This document shows positions 7,950 to 14,789 of a stretch of DNA of 24,090 bases, in pieces. The position numbers and the translations under genes are program-made. Under the pieces are notes generated by a model. The model was given only the letters and a program-made list of their open reading frames with translations. It did no database searches and had not been told where the DNA came from. The stretch spans positions 1-24,090 of the forward strand of contig JAOTWH010000010.1 in the NCBI GenBank assembly GCA_029863035.1, read 5' to 3'. Source of the stretch: Acidimicrobiia bacterium. Lineage in GTDB: Bacteria; Actinomycetota; Acidimicrobiia; UBA5794; JAOTWH01. Numbering within the stretch: the stretch's first letter is position 1; each line of letters begins with the position of its first letter.

Positions 7950-8315
7950 CTACTTCTTCGTCGTCGGTTTGGCGGGCAGCGAGCCGATCCAGTCCCAGGC
8001 CCTGTCGAACCACGGGGCGAGCTGGGCGGGTTTGGCGAGCAGCTCCGCCGGGACGGACACGTAGCCGCGCATCACACTGCCGTACTGCATCACGGGCCCA
8101 CTCTCATATTCGGCCTGGAACTGCTCCCCCAGCTCATCAGAGAGGCGCAGGGCCATCGAGCCATCAGGGGTGAGGAAGCTGAACATGTGCCCGTTGCGAG
8201 ACGTGTAGGGGTTCTTCGCTCCCTTGATCACAGCCTCACTGTGGGCGGCCTCGATCACCGCCCCAAACTGAGCAAGCGCCCTAGGAGGGCCTTCGTAATC
8301 ATGTCCGCCGGGCAC
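7950..8315 (-). CDS. TfoX/YjbR-like small protein
   Basis: This 121-residue protein contains NPYTSRNGHMFSFLTPDGSMALRLSDE, then YGSVMRGYVSVPAELL and a C-terminal WFDRAWDWIGSLPAKPTTKK. This is the general layout of small MmcQ/YjbR and TfoX N-terminal-domain proteins, which are cytosolic and mostly of unknown role. I would not assign a competence function. The second of two overlapping GTGs is taken as start (8315) because GAGGAGG stands four bases before it. It is the first gene of a two-gene minus-strand unit with the nuclease-like gene and has the second copy of the 29-bp repeat 79 bp upstream. Confidence 0.68.
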   Translation of the reverse strand: MPGGHDYEGPPRALAQFGAVIEAAHSEAVIKGAKNPYTSRNGHMFSFLTPDGSMALRLSDELGEQFQAEYESGPVMQYGSVMRGYVSVPAELLAKPAQLAPWFDRAWDWIGSLPAKPTTKK

Positions 8316-8393
8316 ACCGCCTCCTCAACGAGCTGACAGAAAGCTAGTTGATAGCAGGGTTCGAGAATCCGAAGTGGCCTAACACGCTTTCAG

Positions 8394-8422
8394 CTTTGGG
8401 GATTGTTTCGCGGCCTGAGCGG
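8394..8422. repeat. Dispersed repeat, copy 2 (29 bp exact)
   Basis: Identical to 5971-5999 and in the same orientation, with ACGCTT again four bases before it (8384-8389). The adjoining 14-mer at 8379-8392 keeps the right half of the LacI-type operator (CGCTTTCA fits CGNTTNCA) but the left half is degenerate. The repeat lies in the divergent promoter region between genes starting at 8315 and 8458. Confidence 0.8.
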
Positions 8423-8445
8423 GCTGCGGGTCAGCCAGTAGCGAC

Positions 8446-8457
8446 TAGTTTTGTTGG
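8446..8457 (+). promoter_or_regulatory. Candidate -10 element for a leaderless HhH-GPD transcript
   Basis: TAGTTT at 8446-8451 is followed by six bases and the ATG at 8458. No Shine-Dalgarno is present. This is the same spacing as seen before 519 and 16862. Confidence 0.4.
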
Positions 8458-9003
8458 ATGGCAACGATCCTGCACTTCACCGACGACACCAAGGCCAACG
8501 AACTGCTGGGGAGCGATCCGCTGGCGCTTCTCATAGGAATGCTGCTCGACCAACAGATTCCGATGGAGAAGGCCTTCATGGGGCCTCTGCTGTTAGCCGA
8601 ACGCCTCGGCTCTGATCTCGACGCCAGCGCCATCGCCACCATGGACGAGGAAGCCATTGTGGAGATGTTTCGGGAGAAGCCAGCGTTGCATCGCTACCCA
8701 GCCAACATGGCCAAGCGGACCCAGGCTCTCTGCGCCTATCTGGTGGAGCGATACGACGGAGAAGCTGCCGCGGTGTGGACCGGGGCCGCCGACAGCGCCG
8801 ACCTCTACAAGCGCATCATGGACCTGCCTGGCTTCGGGGAAATGAAGTCGCGAACCTTGGTTGCGATCCTGGGCAAGCGCCTCGGGGTCGCACCTGCGGG
8901 GTGGGAAGAGAAGGCACCCAAACACATGTGCCTGGCCGACGTTGAGAGTTTCGAAGACATCGCCAGGTACCGCGAGTTCAAGAAGGCCCAGAAGAAGAAG
9001 TAG
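8458..9003 (+). CDS. HhH-GPD-type base-excision repair family protein
   Basis: This 181-residue protein begins TILHFTDDTKANELLGSDPLALLIGMLLDQQIPMEKAF, which is diagnostic for a small uncharacterised HhH-GPD family common in actinobacteria. The helix-hairpin-helix is at 123-140 (LPGFGEMKSRTLVAILGK). D161 in LADVESFEDIARY is a candidate for the conserved aspartate of the superfamily, though the surrounding sequence differs from MutY/Nth/AlkA enzymes and there is no iron-sulfur cysteine loop. It would act on damaged or mispaired bases in DNA, and the substrate is not known. The lysine-rich tail may bind DNA. It ends 9 bp before the convergent YceI-like gene. Confidence 0.88.
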   Translation: MATILHFTDDTKANELLGSDPLALLIGMLLDQQIPMEKAFMGPLLLAERLGSDLDASAIATMDEEAIVEMFREKPALHRYPANMAKRTQALCAYLVERYDGEAAAVWTGAADSADLYKRIMDLPGFGEMKSRTLVAILGKRLGVAPAGWEEKAPKHMCLADVESFEDIARYREFKKAQKKK

Positions 9004-9012
9004 GGCCGGGTC

Positions 9013-9771
9013 TCAGCTTCGCTGGAAGAAGAGTTGGAACTCGATCACGGCTTCGTTCGACACCGAAAGCACCCTGAGTCCCTCTAGCCCTTCGATCTCG
9101 AATTCGTCCAGCGTCACGTCGGTGGACCCAACCACAGCGATGATGCCCCCGGTCAGCTGCGCATCGATCACCAGTTCAACTGGTCGTGTCACACCATGAG
9201 CGGTGAGGTCTCCGATGGCCGCGGTGCCAACTGCCTCTCCTTCTGCGGGCACAGATGTCAATTCGATGGGGTCGGTGAGAGCAAACGTGGCAGTGGGAAA
9301 CGAGTCAGACTCCAAACCACGGGTGCGGATGGCGTTGTCGCGAAAGCTCTGGCCGCTGTCGAGATCGGAGACATCAGCCTCGATCTGTACCGAGGTAATG
9401 GTCGTTCCTTCGATCACCAGCGACCCTGTGACCGTTGCGGTGCGACCGGCTGCGATCTGCGATCCGATGCCGCTCAACTCCTCTTGAACCCGATACCCGA
9501 TGAAGGAGTCGAGGGAAGCGTCGACAGTCCAAGTACCGTCCAGACCGGCACCAATGCTCGGCTGGGTACCGGTTACCTCCGTCGAAACCGGATCGGCCAC
9601 AGAATCGGTCGACGCTGGTATCGAAGTTGACGTCGCCTGTGCCACCGCGTCCTCGATCGCGACCGGCGGCGGGGCATCCTCCAGCACGACAAAGAACACG
9701 AAGAGTGCCGCTCCGATGGCGAGGACGCCAAGTGATATCGCGCCGATGATCAGCTTGCGAGTGGTGCTCAT
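9013..9771 (-). CDS. YceI-family protein with N-terminal membrane anchor
   Basis: This 252-residue protein has a short basic N terminus (STTRK), one hydrophobic segment at about 7-30 and a Ser/Thr/Ala-rich linker to about residue 75. From there a YceI lipocalin-like beta-barrel follows, starting DGTWTVDASLDSFIGYRVQEEL and containing FRDNAIRTRGLESDSFPTATF and GDLTAHGVTRPVEL, the standard YceI blocks. YceI proteins bind isoprenoid-like lipids such as polyprenyl quinones in the cell envelope, and the anchor places this one outside the membrane. It is convergent with the HhH-GPD gene and has a candidate -10 (TATACT, 9787-9782) just upstream. Confidence 0.9.
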   Translation of the reverse strand: MSTTRKLIIGAISLGVLAIGAALFVFFVVLEDAPPPVAIEDAVAQATSTSIPASTDSVADPVSTEVTGTQPSIGAGLDGTWTVDASLDSFIGYRVQEELSGIGSQIAAGRTATVTGSLVIEGTTITSVQIEADVSDLDSGQSFRDNAIRTRGLESDSFPTATFALTDPIELTSVPAEGEAVGTAAIGDLTAHGVTRPVELVIDAQLTGGIIAVVGSTDVTLDEFEIEGLEGLRVLSVSNEAVIEFQLFFQRS

Positions 9772-9781
9772 GAAGCGAGCG

Positions 9782-9787
9782 AGTATA
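9782..9787 (-). promoter_or_regulatory. Candidate -10 hexamer of the YceI-like gene
   Basis: TATACT on the minus strand lies ten bases upstream of the ATG at 9771, so the transcript would have almost no leader. No good -35 is seen at the proper spacing. Confidence 0.35.
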
Positions 9788-9818
9788 TGAAGGCTGCTGA
9801 ACTACCAGCTGCCTTCCT

Positions 9819-10955
9819 TTACAGGCCGACCTTCGTCTCTTCGATGAGCCAGTCCACCACGTCGCGCAGCGCCTGGGGCTCGTCTGCTCCCGCATCGAGG
9901 CTGGCCTTGTACACGTCGAGTTGGCGGTCGGCAGAGGTGCCACGCTTGAGGATCTCGCGAGCGTTCTCAACCTCGGCGCCTGATCCCAACACCTCGACAT
10001 CCCGAGCTGTCACTTCCAGTAGCTCATCGGTTAGTTGTGAGAACGGGACCAGCTCTCCCTTGCCGAAGTCCATCAACCCCTCCTCCATCCCGTATCGCTG
10101 AGCCCGCCATCGATTCTCCTTCACCAACATGTTGGCGTAGCTGCGCCATCGCTGATTGTTCACACGGCGCCGATACAGCATGTGGAGAATGGCCTGGAAC
10201 AGGGCGGCGATAGTCACAGTGTCTTCGGCCCGGGTGCAGATGTCGGTCATCCGCATCTCCAACGTCGGGTAGCGAGCGGAAGGTCGGAGATCCCACCAGA
10301 TCTTCGTCGCGTCCTCGATGAGGCCGGCACTGATCAACACATCGACGTGGCGCTGATACTCGCCCCAGCTGGAGAAGTGCTCAGGTAACCCTGTGCGAGG
10401 CAGGGCGTCGAAAACTGTGAGACGGTAGCTCTTGAGACCCGTGTTGACACCATGCCAGAACGGAGACGATGTGCTGAGCGCAAGAAGATGGGGTAAGAAG
10501 TAGGCGGCCTGACCCATCAGATCGATGCGGAGGTCGTCGTCGTTGAGTCCCACATGAACATGCATGCCACAGATGAGCAGCCGTCTCACCACCGTTTGTA
10601 GATCTCTTTCCAAAGCGTTGTATCGCTCGTGATCGGTGTGCTTTTGGTCGACCCACTCGGCGAACGGATGGGTCGAAGCAGCGATAACGGCGAACCCGTA
10701 TTTGTCGGCGACCTCGATCACTCCACTTCGCAGCCTTCGAAGGTCCGTACCTGCCTCGGTGATGTTGGCCCCCACCTTGGTACCGATCTCCACCTGGGAC
10801 CTCAGGAATTCGGGCGCCACCTGTTTGTCGAGCAGGCGGCGATACTCCTCCATCAACTCGGGTGGGGGGTCGGCCACGAGGTCGCGCGAGTCCCGGTGTA
10901 CGAGCAGGTACTCCTCCTCGATGCCGACGGTGAACGATGGTGCCGCCAGTCCCAT
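9819..10955 (-). CDS. Carboxylate-amine ligase / glutamate-cysteine ligase family 2 (YbdK type)
   Basis: This 378-residue protein matches the GCS2/YbdK family. It begins TVGIEEEYLLVHRDSRDLV with the EEE metal/ATP-site motif at 12-14. STHPFAEW, the MHVHVGLNDDDLR block and PTLEMRMTDICTRAEDT follow in family order. These enzymes join glutamate to cysteine or related amines in an ATP-dependent way. YbdK of E. coli has only weak gamma-glutamylcysteine synthetase activity, so the true substrate here may differ. I prefer the ATG at 10955 because AGGGAG precedes it by four bases. An upstream ATG at 10985 is possible. Divergent from the YbaK-type gene. Confidence 0.9.
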   Translation of the reverse strand: MGLAAPSFTVGIEEEYLLVHRDSRDLVADPPPELMEEYRRLLDKQVAPEFLRSQVEIGTKVGANITEAGTDLRRLRSGVIEVADKYGFAVIAASTHPFAEWVDQKHTDHERYNALERDLQTVVRRLLICGMHVHVGLNDDDLRIDLMGQAAYFLPHLLALSTSSPFWHGVNTGLKSYRLTVFDALPRTGLPEHFSSWGEYQRHVDVLISAGLIEDATKIWWDLRPSARYPTLEMRMTDICTRAEDTVTIAALFQAILHMLYRRRVNNQRWRSYANMLVKENRWRAQRYGMEEGLMDFGKGELVPFSQLTDELLEVTARDVEVLGSGAEVENAREILKRGTSADRQLDVYKASLDAGADEPQALRDVVDWLIEETKVGL

Positions 10956-10998
10956 GCAACTCCCTGGTGGATGCGACGTGGACACAAGATACCTGCCC

Positions 10999-11011
10999 TA
11001 CAGTCGCCGCC
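10999..11011 (+). promoter_or_regulatory. Candidate -10 element for a leaderless YbaK transcript
   Basis: TACAGT at 10999-11004 is followed by seven bases and the GTG at 11012, with no Shine-Dalgarno sequence. It would fix the GTG as the start in preference to a longer frame beginning at 10937. Confidence 0.35.
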
Positions 11012-11506
11012 GTGGCTGAGTTACATCCCGCCGTGCAAAACGCTCTGAAAACGAGCGGCCTCACCCATGAGGTGATGGAGTGCGATCCAGACCTCGCAGA
11101 CACCGCAGCGTTCTGTGCCGCGTACGGTATTCCCCTCGAGAACTCGGGCAACACCATCGTGGTGGCTTCTAAGCGAGATCCCAAGACCTACTCCGCTTGC
11201 TTGGTGACCGCCACTCAACGTCTCGACGTGAACAAGAAAGTTCGCAAACTGATGGGGGTACCCAAAGTCTCGTTCGCCGGACCGGAAGAGACCACGGCTC
11301 TGACAGGAATGGAACTCGGAGGCGTAACTCTGCTCGGTCTGCCGCCAGACTGGCCCATCTTCGTGGATGACACGATCCGCTCTTTGGATTACGTCATCTT
11401 GGGCGGAGGTAATCGTTCATCCAAGCTACGAATGGCACCAGATGCCTTGGAGGCGATCCCGGGCCTGGAGTTCGTTACCGGTTTGGCCCTCGAGGCCCGC
11501 GACTAA
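11012..11506 (+). CDS. YbaK/EbsC-family aminoacyl-tRNA deacylase
   Basis: This 164-residue protein is a stand-alone YbaK/ProX editing domain. ELHPAVQNALKTSGLTHEVMECDPDLADTAAFCAAYGIPLENSGNTIVV is the typical N terminus. The lysines in KRDPKTYSACLVTATQRLDVNKKVRKLMG cover the position of the lysine used for deacylation, and GGVTLLGLPPDWPIFVDDTI is the C-terminal block. The family hydrolyses mischarged tRNAs such as Cys-tRNA(Pro) or Ala-tRNA(Pro) in the cytosol, and the specificity is not readable here. A longer frame back to 10937 would overlap the divergent ligase gene. It is followed by a 373-bp gap. Confidence 0.9.
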   Translation: MAELHPAVQNALKTSGLTHEVMECDPDLADTAAFCAAYGIPLENSGNTIVVASKRDPKTYSACLVTATQRLDVNKKVRKLMGVPKVSFAGPEETTALTGMELGGVTLLGLPPDWPIFVDDTIRSLDYVILGGGNRSSKLRMAPDALEAIPGLEFVTGLALEARD

Positions 11507-11590
11507 ACGCCGGAACTTATCGCGAGGGGACCTGGTGAACCTGCCGCTCCCCCAGGGCAGTGTTCCTGTGATGGCGACATACCCGGTGGT

Positions 11591-11623
11591 AAGGGCTGCC
11601 ACACCGGTGGCTCCACGGCCCTT
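11591..11623. terminator. Nested hairpin downstream of the YbaK-type gene
   Basis: AAGGGC (11591-11596) pairs with GCCCTT (11618-11623), and inside it GCCAC (11598-11602) pairs with GTGGC (11607-11611) around a four-base loop. It starts 85 bp after the YbaK stop. There is no T-run, so it would be an imperfect terminator or part of a structured RNA. Confidence 0.35.
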
Positions 11624-11783
11624 GATTGCTGGCTTTCCCGGCACGGGTCCTGTCGCGAATCATCTATCCCCACCCTCCATCGGTTCATCGGTTGGTCGTT
11701 TCAGCGCCTGCCCAGTGTCGAGGAAATCCGCCGGGCGGTCAATAACTACTTCCGATTTGGTCACGTCCTATGGATAGGGCTCA

Positions 11784-11812
11784 CCGTATCGAGCGTGTCG
11801 GATTCGATACGG
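11784..11812. terminator. Perfect stem-loop beyond the thioredoxin gene
   Basis: CCGTATCGA (11784-11792) and TCGATACGG (11804-11812) form a 9-bp stem with an 11-base loop. It lies 68 bp past the stop of the minus-strand thioredoxin gene. No T-run follows on either strand, so termination is a guess and a protein-binding palindrome is an alternative. Confidence 0.4.
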
Positions 11813-11879
11813 CGCGTGTTCTCTTGGCAGAAGGGCGATGCTGGGCGAGAGAGTGCCTCGGGTTCGTCCCCAGCTGGCC

Positions 11880-12527
11880 TTACAGCTCCCTGACTAGAGC
11901 CAGCACCTCGTCTTGATCGGCCGGGCCGTACCACCCGGACTGGAAAGTTCCGTTGCCGTCGAAGATGGCGAACGCCGGCTGACCTCGAATGCCGAGGGCC
12001 GTCCACGAATCGAACCCGGGATCCCACAGCATCTGAAGTGAGGTGGTGCCATAGGTCTCGACGAAGTCGTGCGCCTGCTCGAGGCTGTCTTGAGTTCCCA
12101 GACCAACGATGTTGACCTCATCTCCGTAATCGCGAGCGAACTGCTCGACATTGGGCGCTTCGGCCCGGCAATACGGTCAGTGCGGTGCCCAGAACCACAA
12201 AACGATGGGACGATCCGATGGCACCAGTGACGCCACGTTGAACGTCGTATCGTCGGCGAGGTCGATCACCTCTACCGAGGGCAGGTCGGAGGCGACAGGC
12301 GTGGCGGTTGCTGCATCGGGAGACTCCTCCCCAGCCGGCGCCGAGGTAGCGGTTGGCTCCTTAGCCGGTGGCACGTCTTCGGCGGAGGTGATAGGGCCCT
12401 TGTCTTCCAGTACCGGGGCTACCGCGCCGGGCGCGTCAGTGGATTCAGACGCCGTGGACGACGTCTCGGAGGCACAGGCCGCAGCCGCTATGGCGAACGC
12501 GCCGAGGATGACAATGAACCGTTGCAT
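11880..12527 (-). CDS. Probable selenoprotein: lipoprotein thioredoxin (MPT53/DsbE/TlpA-like), UPYC active site
   Basis: Read with TGA at 12179-12177 as selenocysteine, this is a 215-residue protein. Residues 1-18 form a lipoprotein signal (lipobox AAAC, C18), followed by a Ser/Thr/Ala/Pro-rich linker to about 85 and a thioredoxin-fold domain to the end. The active site reads VLWFWAPH-U117-P-Y-C120-RAEAPNV. Mycobacterial MPT53-type oxidoreductases have the near-identical WFWAPWCPFCNAEAP, with Cys where TGA stands here. After TGA the same frame continues for 98 codons with family features, including the cis-Pro loop GIRGQPAFAIFDGNG, and ends at a TAA. Neither half alone makes a thioredoxin fold. 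TGA is an ordinary stop in neighbouring genes, so the code is not reassigned. Role: disulfide exchange outside the membrane. It follows SURF1 by 26 bp. The alternatives are a real nonsense mutation or a sequencing error; selA, selB, selC and selD are not in this window. Confidence 0.75.
12147..12178 (-). promoter_or_regulatory. Candidate bacterial SECIS stem-loop after the Sec UGA
   Basis: Immediately after and including part of the UGA, the mRNA can pair GAC with GUC, AUUG with CAAU and GG with CC, closing in a C-G/G-C top around the loop CGAA, which has a G as second base. An alternative top pairs GGGC with GCCC around CGAAGC. The helix has two bulges. A G-containing apical loop on a stem just downstream of UGA is what SelB recognises in bacteria, but the loop lies only about 14 bases from the UGA, near the short limit. 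Hand-folded only. Confidence 0.4.
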
Positions 12528-12553
12528 AGCGCAAGGCTATCTCTGGTTGGTTT

Positions 12554-13246
12554 CTAGGCGCGCTTAGACGCTTTTCGCAGCAGCAGCGGGAAACCGATTA
12601 CCACGATCGCGGCGAAGGCGAACCACTGACCTGCGTAGCTGATGTGGGGTCCGTCGGTGATTTCCGGTTCGTCGACCGGCATGGGCAGCTCCGTCGCCTC
12701 CGGTGCAACAGCCTCCAGATAAAACGGGGCCAGTTCAAGTTCCCACTCGCGTTGGAGGAGTTCGACATCGAGGCTCGACACTCGAATCGGAGGGCCGGAG
12801 TCCGTCACGGTGCCGTCAGAACGGAACAAGCGCAGTCGTCCAACCAGATCCATGGAGCCGCTCGGAGGTGGCGGTCTCGGATCATCTAGGCCAAACCATC
12901 CGCGATTGATAACCACGGCCGTGCCGTCGGCAAGCTCTAGGGCGCCAATCGCATGAAACCCAGCCCGGCCGCGATACAACTGGAGTTGGAGGACCGCGGT
13001 GGCGCCGGGCACAAAGGAACCGGCCACCCGAACCGAGCGGTACTCGAAGGCCTCCGAGTTGGTTCCGTCGACATCGCCGATCGCGAGTTCCGGCGCATTG
13101 AGCGCGACAACAGCGGCCGCATTGAAGTCACGACGCTCTTCATGGCGACGCAGTTGCCAAAAGCCAAGACTGACGAAAGTCACGATCGTGATGAGAGCGA
13201 CGACGGCTCCAACCATCCATCGCGGCTGGCGAAGTGCCTCGAGCAT
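12554..13246 (-). CDS. SURF1-family cytochrome oxidase assembly protein
   Basis: This 230-residue protein has the SURF1 layout: an N-terminal membrane helix (MVGAVVALITIVTFVSLGFWQL) directly followed by the motif GFWQLRRHEERRDFN, an extracytoplasmic domain with VVINRGWFGLDD, and a second membrane helix near the C terminus that starts GPHISYAGQWFAFA. SURF1 proteins help assemble the heme-copper terminal oxidase. The ATG at 13246 is chosen because it falls 19 bp after the end of the preceding gene, whereas the longer frame to 13324 overlaps it. The next gene downstream is the thioredoxin selenoprotein candidate, a plausible partner because oxidase assembly and disulfide control occur in the same compartment (inference). 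Confidence 0.9.
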   Translation of the reverse strand: MLEALRQPRWMVGAVVALITIVTFVSLGFWQLRRHEERRDFNAAAVVALNAPELAIGDVDGTNSEAFEYRSVRVAGSFVPGATAVLQLQLYRGRAGFHAIGALELADGTAVVINRGWFGLDDPRPPPPSGSMDLVGRLRLFRSDGTVTDSGPPIRVSSLDVELLQREWELELAPFYLEAVAPEATELPMPVDEPEITDGPHISYAGQWFAFAAIVVIGFPLLLRKASKRA

Positions 13247-13265
13247 GTGCGCACCGGCGATGCTG

Positions 13266-14780
13266 TTAGCCGCCGACGGCCACGTGACCGTTGCGTCGTG
13301 AGTCCGCCGTCGCCGATACACCACCTGAAGGTGTCCACATGGCGGCGTTCACTCCGCCGAAGTACATCGACTTCTCACGAAAGGCCCGGTGAGCAAAACC
13401 CTCGAGGTCGGCAACCTCGACGCCTGGCTCGTAAGCAATGGTCGGCTTGCCCTCGAAGGTCTCGACGTGCACCCGAGGGTGTTCCACAGCTTCCTCGAGC
13501 GACATCCCAAGGCGAAGCAAGTTGACGACGGTCAGAGCGAGAGCGCTGGTAATGCGGCTGGCACCCGGCGTTCCCACAGCCAGCACCGATCCGTCGGGGC
13601 CGCGTCCGACCGTTGGGGCCATGTTCGATACCAACCTCGTTCCGGGCTCAAGGGAATGCAGGCCCCTGGTTTGCAGCTCGACTTCACCCAGGCTGTTGTT
13701 CAGCCAGATGCCGGTGCCCGGGATAGTCGCCCCAGACCCGTAGCCGGCGGACATGCTGATCGAGCACGCCATGCCCCGGTCATCCACAGCTGAGATATGA
13801 ACGGTCGATTGAGACGCCAGAAGTTGTCTCGTCTCGGCTTGCTCCAGCAGCGTTTCGATCTCAGGAAGAACGTCGATCGCCTCGTCGAGCCGATCTCTCC
13901 GGAACGCGAAGACAGCGTCTTGGGAGCGGACGATGTCGGTTATCGACTCGGCCGACCAATCGGCTAATCCGTTCAGCAGCATGATGATGGCTGCTGCGGT
14001 AGCGCCACCGATGGCCGGAGCCGGGTTGGTACCAAGGCTCCACTCCCCCACATCGAACGAAATCGGCTGGCGCGGGACGGCCTGGTATGCGGCCAAGTCG
14101 TCCATCCCCAGCAGTCCGCCATTGTCCATGTTGTCATCGACCATGTGTTGGGCAAGTTCGCCTGTGTACATGACCTCTGGTCCCTCGGCCGCGATGAGAC
14201 CAAGGCTGTTGGCCAAACCTGGGATGCGGACGAGTTCCCCCTCCTTGAGGTGCCCCCCTGCTGGGTGATGCAACGCCGCAAGGGAGTCGGGGTGCCACCC
14301 GAAAATGACGTCGTGGGCGAACGCGAGGTACTCAGCGGCCGCTCCTGAGAGGGGGAAGCCCCCCTGCGCCCAGCGGACGGTTGGCTCAACGGTATGTCTC
14401 CATTCCGCCTCTCCGAACATCTCGTGAGCGGTCCCAAGGCCTTTCAAAGCACCGGGAGTAGCGACCGATCCATGACCGACCCGGGTGGTCATACCCCCGC
14501 CGTACTCCATGAATACCTCGGGGGCACCGGTACCGAACCTCTCCGGCGGGGCGCTTCGCCCTGGCATCTCGGGATTGCAGTCGATAACCACCCGCTCGTG
14601 ATCTGGGTGACCAATCGCGATGAATCCACCTCCGCCGAGTGCGATGACACCGGGATCGGTGCACATCGCGGCGATGGTGGCCGCGATCGCGGCATCCACC
14701 GCATTACCACCTTTGGTGGCAGCGGCCACACCGGCATCGGCAGCGATCTGGGAACTAGCGGCAACCGCAACCCGAGACAT
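13266..14780 (-). CDS. Gamma-glutamyltransferase family protein
   Basis: This 504-residue Ntn-hydrolase proenzyme should self-cleave before T326 (QSTVHISAVDDRG), the nucleophile of the small subunit. The large subunit opens with ASSQIAADAGVAAATKGGNAVDAAIAATIAAMCTDPGVIALGGGGF, the classic GGT start. In the small subunit SAGYGSGATIPGTGIWLNNSLGE and the APTVGRGPDGSVLAVGTPGASRI block are family signatures. There is no signal peptide, so this member should work in the cytosol, unlike secreted GGTs. It transfers or hydrolyses gamma-glutamyl groups from glutathione-like compounds, and a gamma-glutamyl ligase-like gene lies 2.3 kb away in this window. It begins 9 bp after the SSB gene. Confidence 0.93.
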   Translation of the reverse strand: MSRVAVAASSQIAADAGVAAATKGGNAVDAAIAATIAAMCTDPGVIALGGGGFIAIGHPDHERVVIDCNPEMPGRSAPPERFGTGAPEVFMEYGGGMTTRVGHGSVATPGALKGLGTAHEMFGEAEWRHTVEPTVRWAQGGFPLSGAAAEYLAFAHDVIFGWHPDSLAALHHPAGGHLKEGELVRIPGLANSLGLIAAEGPEVMYTGELAQHMVDDNMDNGGLLGMDDLAAYQAVPRQPISFDVGEWSLGTNPAPAIGGATAAAIIMLLNGLADWSAESITDIVRSQDAVFAFRRDRLDEAIDVLPEIETLLEQAETRQLLASQSTVHISAVDDRGMACSISMSAGYGSGATIPGTGIWLNNSLGEVELQTRGLHSLEPGTRLVSNMAPTVGRGPDGSVLAVGTPGASRITSALALTVVNLLRLGMSLEEAVEHPRVHVETFEGKPTIAYEPGVEVADLEGFAHRAFREKSMYFGGVNAAMWTPSGGVSATADSRRNGHVAVGG

Positions 14781-14789
14781 GGTTCCAGA

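Larger units (their letters stand above)
11507..11879. other. Gene-free interval between convergent genes, with hairpins
   Basis: This 373-bp region lies between the ends of two convergent genes. The open frames within it show no recognisable protein, no Shine-Dalgarno-linked start and no domain, so I annotate no gene. It contains a nested hairpin at 11591-11623 and a perfect 9-bp-arm hairpin at 11784-11812, either of which may terminate transcription. A structured RNA or a decayed gene is possible but I recognise neither. Confidence 0.5.

Noticed and set aside
5971..8422. The 29-bp repeats as ends of an insertion sequence
   Set aside because: They are direct, not inverted, and there is no transposase or target-site duplication between or beside them.
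10937..11011. An N-terminal extension of the YbaK protein
   Set aside because: It overlaps the start of the divergent ligase gene and adds residues outside the family domain.
11367..11777. A 136-codon plus-strand frame over the YbaK end and the gene-free interval
   Set aside because: Half of it lies in the wrong frame of the YbaK gene, and the rest shows no domain or ribosome site.
11855..11880. T-arm-like sequence GGGTTCGTCCC, considered as part of a tRNA (including tRNA-Sec)
   Set aside because: The invariant A of the T loop is missing, the stem has a mismatch, and no acceptor or anticodon arm with a TCA anticodon is found at the right distance.
11894..12151. A separate minus-strand frame of 85 codons within the thioredoxin 3' half
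   Set aside because: Its translation is Ser/Arg-rich with no family pattern, whereas the frame continuous with the TGA gives the thioredoxin C-terminal half.
12177..12179. TGA as a general sense codon (for example Trp or Gly) in this organism
   Set aside because: TGA ends psuG, pncB and the AlkA-like gene at family-appropriate lengths, so it is a normal stop elsewhere in the window.
12177..12527. A stand-alone 116-residue protein ending at the TGA
   Set aside because: It would consist of a signal, a linker and one strand of a thioredoxin fold, cut in the middle of the active-site motif. The downstream frame continues the family without any shift.
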